Part shown: piece after piece, positions 47,093-59,397 of the stretch | Layout: the number at the start of each line of letters is the position of its first letter | Numbering within the stretch: position 1 is the stretch's first letter | From: Thozetella sp. PMI_491 | Lineage: Eukaryota; Ascomycota; Sordariomycetes; Chaetosphaeriales; Chaetosphaeriaceae | DNA length: 64,000 nt | Assembly (NCBI GenBank): GCA_021432635.1 | Contig: MU270065.1 | Coordinates: forward strand, 186,001 to 250,000 | Direction of reading: 5' to 3' | Position numbers and translations under genes: made by a program | The notes under the pieces: generated by a model | Told to the model about the DNA's origin: nothing | Databases searched by the model: none | What the model saw: only the letters and a program-made list of their open reading frames with translations

Positions 47093-48800
47093 TTATTTGA
47101 AGAGCTGCATCTCTTCCTTCCGGTCCTTGGAGAACTCATCCTTGTATGTGTCCCAGATCTTCTCCAGTTCGGTTACGTACTCTTGATGCAGCCGGTCCAC
47201 CTCGGCCGGGTCCACGTTGCCTGCCGAGGCCTGCGCGACTTTGATGGGACGGCCCACTACGATGTTCAGCGGCCGGCGGTACGGCATGAGCCCCGCGTCG
47301 TAGTTGAAGATGCCTCGCCCGTGTAGGAACGGTAGGGTGAACCGGAGCGTCCGCAGCACGAACATTTGCAGCCGGTGGATCCCTGGATGCGCCTGTGGGC
47401 TGACTTGGTCGTACAAGTCGTTCTCGCCGAATGCCAGGACGGGCACGAGGTCTGCACCCGTGCGGATGGCGAGCTTGATGAAGCCCTTTCGTTCCTTGAG
47501 GATCAGGTGTAGGGTGCCCGGCTGCGCCTCGAGGGATTCGCGTGCGCCGCCAACGACAATGGTTACGGCGCGGCCCATGCCTTCGTTGTTCAGACCGCCC
47601 CGGGTGAGGAGGTTGCCGATGGACTCCTTAGACACCGACCGCAGCCCCATGCGGAGCAGATAGTCGCGGTAGAAGGGGATGCGGAAGTTGGAGTCGAGCG
47701 TGAGCAGGCTGTTGGTGATGCCTGGGAATTTCTCGGAAAACCCCAGCCCCTCCGTGGCGAAGGCGGCAAATGCTCCATGCGAAATGATGCCATGGGGGTG
47801 GTATCCAAAGATGTATTTCCGTGTGGGCGGAAGTTCATGCGTCTTATGCAGCTTGGCCGGGAAGTAGCCCGCGAAGAACTTCCAAGCACTCAGGCGCCGA
47901 AGCCTCTCGGATCGATAGCGAAGCCGCCCGTCCGTCGCCGCGTTGGAGAACAGGACGTGGAGGAGGTAGGGGATCATAATGGGCCAAGTCAACGGGATGG
48001 CGCAGAGGAAGAAGAAGGAGGAGACCAGGATGGCGATGCTGAGCGAATGCAGCAGCACCGTCAGGGTCTGGAGCCTGCGCTTCACCGGGATGTTCCACGG
48101 GGCGAATCTTATCCCCCCGGCATGATAACCGTTGTGCTTGTCCCGCTCCCGCGTTCTCTGCTCTTCGACCTCGCTGCCGTCCTTCTCTATCGGCTTGTAC
48201 TCGCACTCCTTCCGCTGGTCTTTCTCTTTGTCCCCGTTCACCAAGCCGTAGCTATTCGTTCCATTCGTTCCATTCGTCAAGACACCGTTCGGCCCGGAGC
48301 CATTCGTAAGCTTCTCTGGCGCGCCCTTTGCTAGCGCCTCTGCATACGTCTTCTCCTCAGAGGCCGCTACCTCGCTAGAAAGGTTTCCATTCGCCATCTT
48401 AGTTGTAAAATGTACGGTTGAGAGACCAAGTCTCACGAGGTTCTTGCCGGGCTGCTTCTTCTTCTTGACAGGTTTGCGGACCGGTCCGCGAGGAGTCCCG
48501 TCCAAGCCCTGTAAAGGTCGACAAGTTAGCCTCTACCCTCCCTAGCCATGTTTGTGCCTCGAGGGGGGCGGTTCTCACGGTGGCTGTGTATTCGCGATAA
48601 GAGCCTAGGTCCTCGAACACGAAACTCGGGTACTTGAAGGCACGAGGAGAAGGACCGGGGGATTGGAGGCGCGGGGCTGCATTATTGTCAATGATCTGAA
48701 GTGCTGGTCTTCGATCCCTCTTTGCCTTTAACGACCTGCCCTTCGAGCCCTTCTTGGGCGAGGAAGCAGGAGTGCGCCGCTTGGGCTTGGTGTGGTCCAT
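47093..48800 (-). CDS. dga1: Diacylglycerol O-acyltransferase type 2 (DGAT2)
   Basis: Transfers a fatty acyl group from acyl-CoA to diacylglycerol, the last step of triacylglycerol synthesis, at the ER and lipid droplets. Exons 48800-48579 and 48508-47093 with a 70-nt intron (GTGAGA donor, GCTAAC branch, TTACAG acceptor); 545 residues. Residues 1-220 form a basic, Asn/Gly-rich extension not needed for the fold. A hydrophobic hairpin follows (about 220-262), then the acyltransferase domain with the catalytic HPHG at 311-314, EGMGRAVTIVVGGARESLEA, KGFIKLAIRTGADLVPVLAFGEND and a C-terminal RRPLNIVVGRPI. It is longer than yeast Dga1 because of the N-terminal extension. A shorter protein starting at the internal MANGNLSS is possible. 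Confidence 0.93.
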
Positions 48801-50355
48801 GGTGTGGGAACTGATCGGGGGAAAGCACATGCTCACCTGGCGGCTTGGGCTCGGTCCAAATACCCCGAAGAGACGGGGCAGACGACAAAGGAGAGTTGCC
48901 TTTTTCCACAATTCAGGAAGCTAAAGGACGGCGTTTGAAGATGAGGCGTGTGGCTGGCGCGCTGGCTGCGACGGAGCAAAGCTTAAACGTTGCGCTTTGA
49001 AGCCGCGGGCTTAGGTGGCTCTGCGAGAGCGGGACGGCCTAGTGGCGGAGCAGTTCGGATCGGCGAGCGACTTAGTGCGCACAAAGTTTGAAGAGAAAAA
49101 AAGAAGAAGATAGAGATTAGGAGAAAAAAAGGAGATGATGAAGCGCGCGCGCTGCTTCCTCAGCTGCGCTGTGCTGAAGGCGTTGGCCGAGCCGGATGAT
49201 GCGAAAGAAATAAGTTCGATGAGGCTACGGCGACTCTTTTTCAAATCGGTCCCCCGTCCTCCCCCCTGTACAGTATGACGTCGCGCTTGTAGCACGGGCC
49301 AGAGTCGCCAGAGTATGTAGAGGGAAATTTAACGCGACTGACCAATACACTGCCGATTAATGCAGGCCCCTAGTCCGCCCTCCAAACGTTCCTACCGAGC
49401 CAGAGGACAGGCCGCACCCATCTCCCCCACGCCCGGTAAAACACTGGTCTCAGACAATTAGATAGAGCGCCATAACCTTGTGGAATTTAGGGGCCATCTT
49501 CGCCATCTTCAAGGTAGTCTAGATTGAGTTTATATCGAGGGACTGGTGCGCAGGTAATAACAAGTGGCGCGTCTGCGATCCCAGGTATTTAGGCATTTGG
49601 GGGTCCGACCCTTAGCGATGTCCACCGGCAACGCCAGCCCCTGCGCACATTCACACTCATTCCGCCGAAGAAGATACGGGCTGTCTGGTAGCTCTACTAC
49701 TCGCGAGCGAGGGCGTATGGTCGCTACTCTGCTCCATCCACAATGTGTTCGTCTCCACCATCGTAGCCCTGGCTAGCAGGCTCTCACGCCCGGACTGGCT
49801 GGCTTTGTTCGCCAAGACAACGCCACCATAGAGGATCAAGCCAGAAGGTTAGCAAACTAAATGGGTGGTCATCTCTCTGTACGGCCCTCATAGAGGGCGC
49901 TCTGTCTGCGAATTATATATTTGTACATGTGATAGCCCCGGTTTGGGGCTGCGCGGAGTGCCAGGTAGCCTCCACTAGCCACAATCATGTTTGCCCCTCC
50001 CCCCCTTTCATCAGTCGCCAGAGGCGTCGTGAAGCGCCCCTGGCAGGCCTACCCTGGGAGAGGGGCATGGCGAACGGCTGTTCCCGTCACCAAAAACAGA
50101 ACCTCTTCAACCAGCGAATGCATGAACTCAACCACGCATGATCGGCCACTTTTTGTCACCCTCCCCTTCCCTTGATGTGCCGAATTGGCCCTGTTTAACG
50201 CCAGCGCCGACCCTTAGCTGAAGCCTACCTTGGTTTTAGACCCCCAATTACCCGCCCGTACCAAACCCGGCAAGCTATGAAAAAGCAGAATGTGGAAAGG
50301 AGGGGGGCCCGAGTCCCCCCTCAAGCGGTGGCGCCGCAATGGTCCCGTCCTGGCG
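48801..50355. other. Intergenic, DGAT2 promoter and C2H2 factor 3' flank
   Basis: 1.55 kb. A purine-rich stretch (49090-49140, GAAGAAAAAA type on plus) is a pyrimidine-rich promoter stretch for the minus-strand DGAT2. No gene is seen. Confidence 0.55.
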
Positions 50356-52245
50356 TTACTCCTGCGGTTGCGGCACCTCGGCGGCGGCGCCCCCCAGCTG
50401 TTGCCGCAGGGACTCGACTTCAGAGACTAGGGCGTCGACTCGCCTCTCCGCGGCGGCAACCCTCTCTGTCAGCTGCGCCTCGGTCCTCCTGCCAGCCTCG
50501 ACCTCAGCTGAGAGCGCCTTGATCGTCTCATCCAAGTGCTGGACGTACGACCACACTCCCTGCTCCCCCGAAGCAAAAAGGTTGTTAGATGCATCACTCG
50601 CGCCGTTGGTACCAGCCCGACCTCTGCTAGCGGGTGGCTTAGACGCAGCCGAACCAGCAACAGCGTTGCCTTCAGCGGGTTTCCCATTAGCAGGTGGATA
50701 CGCATGGAGCCAGGCCAGGTAAGCCGGATGTTGTGACGTCGTCTTACCATGAGATGTGGTGCCGTGGTCTGCCTGCCGGTTCTGGTTGTTGAGGCTTGGG
50801 GACCGCTGCCGCGTGCCTGAGGGACTCAAGGGTTTAGGGCTCTCCGTCACGCCGCTCGGCCCGTAGCTGGAAGAGCCGCCAGCGCTGAGGGGCACTGAGG
50901 AGACGCTAGTGTGTGGCGTGTGGCTGTTGGCTGCGCTCGGAGACGTAGTGGTGCTCGACGCCCCGCGCTCGGCGTTGGGTGGGTATAGACTACTACCGAC
51001 CGCCGGGCGCGGCCCTGAAGGAGGGTACGTGCTGGAGTGTGTTGTGTATCCTTCCGGCACTGCTTGTCCGGGAGCAAGTTGGGCCTTGATAATCGGCATG
51101 CTCAGCCGCCGGCGGTCCTCTTCGGTCAGACTGTCGACGTTGCCGTCGTAGACGACGCCCGACATGACAGAGTCGTCCATCGCACTGGAGCCTTCGTAGT
51201 CATCATCGCCCGCGAAGCTACCCATGCTGGATCGCCGTCCTGCGCAGCCTCCGGCGCCCTTGCTATGTCGCGCCAATGCGTCGCCACGCGCAAACTTCCT
51301 GTCGCACTTGGGACATATGTGAGGCTTCTCGCCCGTGTGCAGCTTCGTATGCCGCTTCAGATCATGCAGGCGACGGAAGCGTAGGTTACAGGTCTGGCAC
51401 ACGTAGGGTTTCTCCTGGCTGTGCGTGAGGAGGTGGCTCTTGAGATTATGATGGCGGGTGAACTCGGTGCTGCAGTATGGGCACTTGTGCTTCTTGCCCG
51501 AGGCGGGCCGGCCGGAGTCTGGGTCCTGTGGGTTCGCCAGGGGGAGGCTCATTCCTCTCTGCGGCGTCGCGGGCGCGCCCATGGAACCGGTAGGGAGGAG
51601 TCCCGGGTACGACAGAGATGTCGCGGTCTTGTCCTCCATCTGCGCTTCGGGCTGCGGGGGGTATAGTCGTTCGGTATGTGGATCGATATCCATCTGCGCA
51701 GGGCTATGGACGACCTGCACCGCGGCGCTCCCGAGGCTCCCGGGGCTGTGGGCGCTGTGCGGGCTGGCGTCGTCGACCGAGGCGGAGATCACGTTCGTGG
51801 TGGGGATGGTCACTGAAGGAGGCTTCGGCCGCGCGGCGTCGGCTGGCGGCGCATCTTGCGCGCGGGTCATTTCGACCGCAGCCGACATGGCTTCGAGCAC
51901 CTTTTGGCTTGGGTTATCGCTCGTGCCGGGCGGATTCTGTCGCAGCTCTTCTTCCCTCTGGCGGCGCTCGTCCTCGAGCGCGGCGGCTCCAGTCAGTGGG
52001 GCTGCGAGAGAAGACCTGGTGAAGCCGACCAGCCGCGCGATCTTGGACGGGGAGAGGTCGCCGAGGCCCGAGCTGGAAGCGGGCGAGGTCGGGGTCGTCT
52101 CCCGGGTCCTTTTTAATGATTTTCGATTCGGATCGGGCGCAACGGGATCCGCGACGGGGTCCGCGACGCCAAGGTCGGCGGGCTGCGGCGCCGTGGGAGC
52201 GATGAGGGGTCCTTCGGTCGCGACGGGGCCCTTGCCAGATGCCAT
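50356..52245 (-). CDS. C2H2 zinc finger transcription factor with C-terminal coiled coil
   Basis: Single exon, 629 residues. The long N-terminus is Pro/Ala/Ser-rich. Three tandem fingers lie at about 255-275 (CPYCSTEFTRHHNLKSHLLTH), 283-303 (CQTCNLRFRRLHDLKRHTKLH) and 311-334, where the last is CPKCDRKFARGDALARH followed by SKGAGGC, so it ends in Cys and not His (C2HC). The linkers are THSQEKPY and HTGEKPH. After an acidic stretch and a Ser/Thr/Pro-rich region, residues about 575-620 (DETIKALSAEVEAGRRTEAQL...) form a heptad coiled coil, suggesting dimer formation. I recognise this as a conserved filamentous-ascomycete factor but cannot assign a name; the finger order resembles Crz1-type and some clock or conidiation regulators. 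The huge 5' flank is consistent with a developmental regulator. Confidence 0.85.
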   Translation of the reverse strand: MASGKGPVATEGPLIAPTAPQPADLGVADPVADPVAPDPNRKSLKRTRETTPTSPASSSGLGDLSPSKIARLVGFTRSSLAAPLTGAAALEDERRQREEELRQNPPGTSDNPSQKVLEAMSAAVEMTRAQDAPPADAARPKPPSVTIPTTNVISASVDDASPHSAHSPGSLGSAAVQVVHSPAQMDIDPHTERLYPPQPEAQMEDKTATSLSYPGLLPTGSMGAPATPQRGMSLPLANPQDPDSGRPASGKKHKCPYCSTEFTRHHNLKSHLLTHSQEKPYVCQTCNLRFRRLHDLKRHTKLHTGEKPHICPKCDRKFARGDALARHSKGAGGCAGRRSSMGSFAGDDDYEGSSAMDDSVMSGVVYDGNVDSLTEEDRRRLSMPIIKAQLAPGQAVPEGYTTHSSTYPPSGPRPAVGSSLYPPNAERGASSTTTSPSAANSHTPHTSVSSVPLSAGGSSSYGPSGVTESPKPLSPSGTRQRSPSLNNQNRQADHGTTSHGKTTSQHPAYLAWLHAYPPANGKPAEGNAVAGSAASKPPASRGRAGTNGASDASNNLFASGEQGVWSYVQHLDETIKALSAEVEAGRRTEAQLTERVAAAERRVDALVSEVESLRQQLGGAAAEVPQPQE

Positions 52246-53002
52246 GGGGACGCGCGTGCAGGCTCCCGCGTCGTCGCCGGAGCGTAGACCCGAGGTGGGA
52301 GAGGATTGCGGTCAATCGGCCTGTTCCAATCGTCTGTCGCGCTCTGGGACTCAGCGTCGCTCAGGACGCATCGCCGAGTGACGAAATGCCGGGGCTTGAT
52401 GTGTGGCTGGAGATTCGTGGCGAGAGCTGGGGGTGCCTACTAAACAAGCGAAGGAAGCAACGAGATTCCTCGGCCGGGGGGAGTAGAGAAAAAAGAGAAT
52501 AATTAAATTCTAGTCGCCGGGCAAAATACGGAACCACGGCCGGGAGCGGGTGTGGCGGCGGGCGAACTCAGACGACGAGAAAACAGAATGGTTTTGTGTC
52601 TGTCGACGGTCGGAGCTGACAACGACGAGGCTCAAGGTGAAAGGGAGGAGCGGCCGGACTGTGAGAAGTGAGAAAAAGGCATTTGTGCAGCCGCACCTAA
52701 CCAAGGGCCATTTTGGGCCGGCTGTTAAGAGGTACTTCTGCCACTTGACAGGGCACCAGCTGACGGGACCCACATCTTCTACGGCAAGCGCTAAGCCGTT
52801 TTCTGGGCGTGCGTTAAAGGTGGCTGGGCGAGCTGGGGTCGGGGCTCGGGGCCCATGGGAGCAGCAGGCCGAAGCAGCGGTTGAGACGAGCCCTATGTCG
52901 CGCCTCTCGCATCCATCTGCTTCTCTTGGGGGTGATGCTGCGAACAAATGAGGACGACCACCAGTGTGGCCTAGCGAGACACCATCGGAACGGCCGTCCA
53001 AC

Positions 53003-53018
53003 AAAAAAAAAAAAAAAA
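53003..53018 (+). repeat. Poly(A) run, 16 nt
   Basis: Uninterrupted A run about 760 nt upstream of the C2H2 factor start codon (a T run in that gene's orientation). Confidence 0.8.
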
Positions 53019-56000
53019 GCCCCCCGCCAGCAGCCTGCTGCGATGCGACGATTTGACGGCTTGTCGGGACGCCGCGCTCATCAGCGGCCTCATGCAGCGC
53101 CACAGTAAGGAGTGGTGGACGGGAAGGCAGCTAGGTGGTGGTGCTCTTCTGCCACAACACGCGATGTCTCACACGATCGACCTGATCCTTTCCTTCCCCA
53201 GAGGCGATGGCGTTACAGTCGCCCAAAAAAAATCAAAATCTCCGCAGACCTGCCCTCGTGCAGCCCCTCCCCCTGGCCAGACAGTTTAGGTCGGAAGCCC
53301 GAGCCCCCGGAGTGCTTTGCAGCCCCCCTCGCCTCACCCCGTTGCGCGTCTTTCTGGCTCGTTCATGGGCACTCTGGGGTAAAAGCCAAGCGCATCGAGG
53401 TGCGCAAATAGGCTCAAATGCCTGCAGGCATTTCTTACCACCCACAGCTTTGGGAAACGGGGCGGTGGCTGTGCCTGTAACGGAGTGGTGGCGGGGGCCT
53501 GCATCCACCTGTCCCACCGAGAGATGACAGGTGGCGGCCGATTGTCGCGACTGGCTGCTTTGCTCGCAAGGAGCTGAAAAACGTCACCCCTTAACATAGC
53601 CTGCCCTGCCTGCCCTGCCTGCCTCTCTGCACTTGCACCCCAGCACCCGAAGCGCCACATCGCCAACAACCTTGCTGACTCTCTGCCTCGGGACAACGGA
53701 CAACGGGGAGCAGCTTCAGCCCGCACAGCAGCCATTTCGTCTACTTCGTCCATGTCCGTCTCCCCAGACAGGCAAGCGGTCCCCCTCAACCCCTGCAGAG
53801 CGGCCGTTCTCACCATCATCACCACTGACTGCATTGCAGCTATGTAAGGTAGGCAGGTGCTCTCCTCCCCGATCTGTCCATGGCCTTGGCGTAGCCTTCG
53901 GACGGCGGCTGCAAGACCGATGACGGCTCTCCCACCCCCCCCCCCTGTCGTAGGATGACCAAAGCAGGCTTGCCTTTGGCTATGACGCCTCCGGGTTCCT
54001 AGATGCCGAACGAGCTTGCCTCCTACCTCGGGGGCCGCCCTCTCGCATGTGTGCATCTCGTATTCTATTCTTCGGTCTGCGCTGCCTGGATGGCTCATTC
54101 TGCGTCTCACCCTCGGTGGCCACGCGACGGTTCACAACCGACCCTGCTCCATGACGGTTCCATGCCGAATCTCGATCTCGCCCATCCCGAGGGAGAGCAG
54201 GTGGCGATTGGGTGTGCACACAGAATGGATGGCTCTCGCGCTTCTGCACCAGATGAGCAGAGAGTGAGGCGCCTTAGCCCAGTTGTCCGCTTCGGGCGGT
54301 GTTTATGTGAAGTCTAGTCCTCGTTGGGACATCTCAGTCGTCATGGACGATGCCAATGCGACCAAATTGAGCTCAAGATGCAACTGATTGGCTCCCGGAA
54401 AGGCGACCGCTTATTGTTGCGCCCGACGCGGCGACGCCAGCCTAGCACTAGGCCTAGTTGGAGGAGCCTCACCTGAAGCCAACAGACCCAAGCGATTAGT
54501 CAACCTAGACAGGCACTGGACAGGGCATCAGATTGCGGCCCTCTTCCAGCAACAATAGCAGCGAGGTGAGGCCCCGTCTGATAGGTAAAAATACGACTGG
54601 AGAGAGTAGGCGTCATGCATGGTTCGCAGCAGATATGCTGGCTGCCGGCGAGTGCAGCCACTAATAGCGCTGCGTTCGTCGTCCTCCATGTAAGCGCCAC
54701 AGTGGGGATCTTTACACGGGATTGGCTCAGCCACGATTAGACGACTCTCAGGGGCTCGTCAACAACTTCCAGGTCCGTTTGGCGCCACCTCGGCTCCGTT
54801 AGGGTCCATTTAAACTTGGCAGGTCCCAGATGCCGCCAACCTGTCACCTCCAAGGTCTTGGTACTGGGCCAACTGATCCTTGTTGGCTGCCTCGGCGAAA
54901 GAGGCCCCAAACCCCCTCGTGCTGGCTTCAACAGCCGGTGGATACGAACCGAGTCGGATGCTGTCCCATCTGGAGGGAGGCGGAACCCTCGTGCGCGGCC
55001 TGGAGGCCAACCTTCAGTGGGAATCGAATGGGCGAGACCAGATGCATCAAATCGAGCTGACACGATTGCGAGCCTCGATATCCGACCACTGGACGAGCAG
55101 GTGCATAACAGTGCGAAGTGACGGCGACTCCGGGCGCACCTCGTCGGCTCCCTCGCGAGTAGGCACCGCAGAACCTAAGACCCAGTGACTCTTGCCCCTT
55201 CGTCTAGTGTTGTTCAGGGGACGGGCGTGCCGTACCAACTCTCTAGCATAAATTTTGCGCGGGGGAGGCAGACAACAACCTGAGCTAGCGTGCTTCATGT
55301 TTCTGTTTCTGTTCGCTAGTTGGTGCCGAGCGCCGGTGCTTGTCATACACGTTAGAATAGACGCACGTAGCACGTAGGCAGTTTTCATCCAATGCATTCT
55401 TAGTCTTCTAGATATCTACTCCCTACACTATTTCGAGGCGGTTCTTCCATAGACCAATCCCTCAAGATGTGTGCTGGTGATATACTGGAGGCTGAAGGCT
55501 GGGACTAGTCGACTGTAGCTAGATGCCCTCCAAGGTACCCTCTGCGTTGAGCAGGTAGTTGGTGCGTTGTTGTTTACTGGTTGGCATGGGAGTGGTGATA
55601 GAGCGCGGCCTCGTGAAATCACTGGCGTCTGAGCCTCTGGATATGGATGCCGACGAGGTGAGATGCCAATACTCGCAGCGGTCGATAGCCGGACCGAACT
55701 CAGGCTAGATCACGGGCCGCCGACACCCCACGGTCGAATCGACGCTGCGGACAGGCGTTGCATGACGTCGAAGCTGCTGGTCCCAAGGTTTCGATGCCTC
55801 GCAGCTGCATTCAAACCCGCAGCAAACTAAATAGCGCAAACATTACCTTTCTGGTACGTCCACATTTCTCGCACCCGAGGAGCATCAAACAAGCCGAGTG
55901 GTCCCAGGGGGCCACAATTAAATAGCAAGTTTGACCATATGCTTCGGTATGCATATACGAGTACTTCTGCCTGTCGCTATCTACCGAATGAAAGACGGGA

Positions 56001-56925
56001 AGCTTGATACCGGGTCATGGAGGTAAACTCTCGCATGAGTGCTGCATCGCAATAAAGGGATCCCTACGCTTCGGATGCTTCTAGCAGAACTTGCACACTT
56101 CCGTACCATGAAGTGCAACCCACTCGCCATGGGTTCATGTCCACAGAAGTGATGTGACAGCCTTCACAATTGTCCAGAGATTGTGCGAGCTGAGGATGCT
56201 GGGCCGGAGTCGTTTCCATGGTCTAGACAACCTTGGTAGCGATAAGACGCAGCCTAGTGAATATTAGATGTCTGCTGCACGGATCGCAACTTGCCATATG
56301 CCAAGGTGCGCCACGCTATTAAAATTAGTTGGGCCTTGAGTGTTGAGCTGTCACCAAGAGCAATAGGGGGAGTTGCAATCTCCTGGTACTGATGATAGGC
56401 TGCGCTAACGCGGTAGTGGTTGTCTTTATCTAGCTGTATAGTATAGACTATTAATGTGACGCTATCTTCTGCGGGACCGACTCGCTGGAATGGATCGCAC
56501 CCTGGGGAAAGTTATGCATCGTGGCCGAGTCAGAGAGCTGTGACATCACCGTAACTGGCGCGTTGTAATGAGCCATGGGCTCACCCGCTCATGGCCATAA
56601 ACAACGGCGGGGCTGGCAAAGTGTGTGTTCTACTTGGAGGTTGACGTCAAACATTAGCATTGCATAGCGAAAGATGCTTGTTGACCGGGCGACAGCTGGC
56701 AGAAACAGAGACACCCGGGCAATAGAAGCTGTAGTTCCTGATAGTGACACAATCGCCTCGTGCTTTACCCACCTACTAGGCGGTTGCCGAGGCATTTGAT
56801 TCAGCACTAGTGAACGAGTCTGAGATCTAGACCTTAATGACACGGGGACGCCATCTTTTTCGTGCAGGCACATAGGATGTACGTTGTAGCACGCGGGTCT
56901 ATCAGAATGAGCCGCATGCACTCAA

Positions 56926-56946
56926 CATATGCATATGCATATGCAT
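56926..56946. repeat. CATATG-type microsatellite
   Basis: CATATG repeated with overlap for 21 nt; each unit is self-complementary, so the tract can form a small cruciform. Confidence 0.75.
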
Positions 56947-59397
56947 ACACGATGCGTATGTGGCCTGCAGTCTCGCTGGCGAGCTTCGACCTGCCGTCCG
57001 GTATCGCGTACGGCTCGAGTTGTCGGGCCACTCTCGTTGGCGTCTTTGCAGGGAGGACCTGGCATCTCTACTGGCTAGAAAATGGATTTGCGGCGTCGCA
57101 CCCCAGACGACACTGCGAAGCATTGCGTGTGCGTCGAGTAAACCCCACCACACACGTGTCGCTCATATTATCGAAAAATGAGTCCGGAAATGACGGGTGT
57201 TTGGAAGTTGAGTCACAGGCGAGATACTGTAGCCGGTCAAATTGTCGCCTGAACGGGCTCAGCGGGAGGACGAGCGGGAGGACGGGCAAGAGAACGCAAG
57301 AGGCGCGAGGCTGTCGAAGGTGATCAACCAGTGCCGTGATCGACCCGCAAGTGGGTGTGGACAGTGGCTGTGATGCCGGCTCCCTCTCTCCCACCCGTGG
57401 CCGCCCGTCATTCCGGCAAAATCCTGGCGTTTCATCGATGCAAGCGAGCCTGGCTCACGAATGGTGGCGGCGTGCTCGCCTGCCGTGCCTTCACGGACTG
57501 CTAGTGGCGGCGGCATCCTCCTACAATATGATTCCTCCGGAGCAATGGGGAAGGAAGAAGGGTCGGTAGATGGGTTTGAGGGGGCCGGCGCTGTGATGTG
57601 GACGAGGGACTAATTAGCGGCCTTCTTGAATTCGAGTTTGCCCACTCAACCCACCCCACCGCGACAGGCATCTAATGGACTGGGTTGATTCCTGGCTCGC
57701 GCATGGCCGTATGTACAGTCTTCCAGAGAATGGTGGATATCGACTTCCCAGCGCACGGGAGCGGCTGGGAAAGAGTCAGCACCTAGACCAGGGAAGTCTT
57801 CCTTCCGCTGTCCCCCAGATCTCCCGATCGTCGATGATCCAAGGAACGCCGCAGGGAGTGCGCTAGCCCTCATTCGGGCGCGCCTCCCTCTGAAGATCTG
57901 TGTTCTAGTGTGCGCCGAAAAGGGTTTAGTCAGGAACCGGTTGAGCAACCAGTTGCGCCAAGCCCAAGCCGGTCTCCACCCCACCCCGGGCTTGCATGGA
58001 TCCATTATTTCACTGGCAAAGAGGAAAGTGGCGCCCAGACCACCCGACGACAGGGGTAGTTGGGGGGAGGGAGAGGGACCTGGGGAAACGGCCAAATAGG
58101 AGAGCCCTTTGCGACCGGGGAGAGGAGGTGACAGCGAGGAAACAAAAGCACGGGCGTCAAAAGATCTGACGAAACAGGGCACGGCTGATAGGCAAAGTCG
58201 CCCTTGCCTATGATGGCTCCGGCTGCTTCTTGCGGGAGGAAAGGAGCACGTATTAGCAGTCCTCACGGTCTCTTTCCCTCCCCCTCCCCCCTCCCCGGGC
58301 TCGCCGTACGGAATTAGTAAATGACCGCTTCCAGCCAACATCAGCACCAGTACCAGCACCAGTGCCGTCTGCCCCTTGGGGCCGATGCGAGCAGGCGGGG
58401 GGAGGGTGGTGGGGTGGCAGCCGACTCGGAATGCATGGGCCGTCTGGCATGCTAGAGCCAACTACCGACTAACACGCCCCCTTTTTTCCCCCATCGACCT
58501 GGAATCCGGTCAGCGTCAGACTGTATGTAGTGTCCAGAATAGCAAGCCTCCTGGCCCCCTCTGCGGAATCGGTTGGAACTTTGTTTTTTTTAGGGTGATC
58601 CAGCGCTCGAGAGGAGGGGGAAGGGCAAGCCAGGGATGCATTGGCGCTGCGGCTTCCTTGCGATCCCTGGCTAATTGCCTTGGCCAGGGCCTTGGCTCTC
58701 ATGTTTTTGCCCGGTGACGACCCCCTTCCCAGCGCGTGCAATTTCGCCAAGGTGGCTGCCCTCCACCTCGAACGCGGCCTGCCGGCGGCTCTCCACTGCT
58801 GCCCGGCCACAAGACGTTGTCCATTCGCCCACCCCGGCCCTTGTCTCATTTCACCCTCCGTGAGTCGTTACAGCGGACCATCTCCCCTAACCGGCCCTCT
58901 CTACAGGGACAGCGACACTCTTTTCTACAGTCCGCCTCCCCCTCCCCCCCCTTCGACCTGTCGTCCGTTCGTTCTCCCGGCCGTCTCGCGATCCCGGAAG
59001 CAAAGCAACACCGCTCCTCAGCGACTCTCCATCCAACTGAGGGCTTTTGCTCTCAATTACACTCCTTTGGAACCGCAAGCTATTCAGTCGTTACCCGATA
59101 ACCTATGCAAATAATCGCTATTCTTACTTAATCCGCCGTATAACTCGCTGTTGCCTCATTGGGAATACAAACAAGGTAAGCAGAACCCCGCCGATCGTCT
59201 CTCTTCTGCCAGGATAGGAGCCGCCCCTTCGATCTGGGAGCCCTTTTCGCAAATCATGGTTAGGGTGCAGCCATCTGGCTGCGAGTGAGAACCCGCCTTG
59301 AGCGCTTCATGTATTCGCTTGGCGCGATCGATCGGAGACTGACAAGACATGGCGTGAAGAAGCAATAAGCCCACCTGCAGGCCGGAACTACGACAAG

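Larger units (their letters stand above)
52246..59397. other. 7.2-kb gene-free tract between divergent C2H2 factor and SUN gene
   Basis: Open frames in this stretch (for example on the minus strand at 57646-58461 and 53334-54110) lack domains and are rich in Arg/Pro/Ser, so I do not call them. It holds an A16 run at 53003-53018, a C11 run at 53935-53945, short tandem CCTGC repeats at 53600-53632 and an alternating CATATG tract at 56926-56946. The part 55800-56600 is AT-richer. Likely two promoters plus possible non-coding RNA. Confidence 0.5.

Noticed and set aside
52510-53103. 197-codon minus-strand open frame
   Set aside because: Includes poly-Phe from the A16 run; no domain.
53334-54110. 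258-codon minus-strand open frame
   Set aside because: Contains poly-Gly from a C homopolymer and no domain; likely chance.
57646-58461. 271-codon minus-strand open frame
   Set aside because: Pro/Arg/Ser-rich translation with no domain; plus-strand frames are similarly open.
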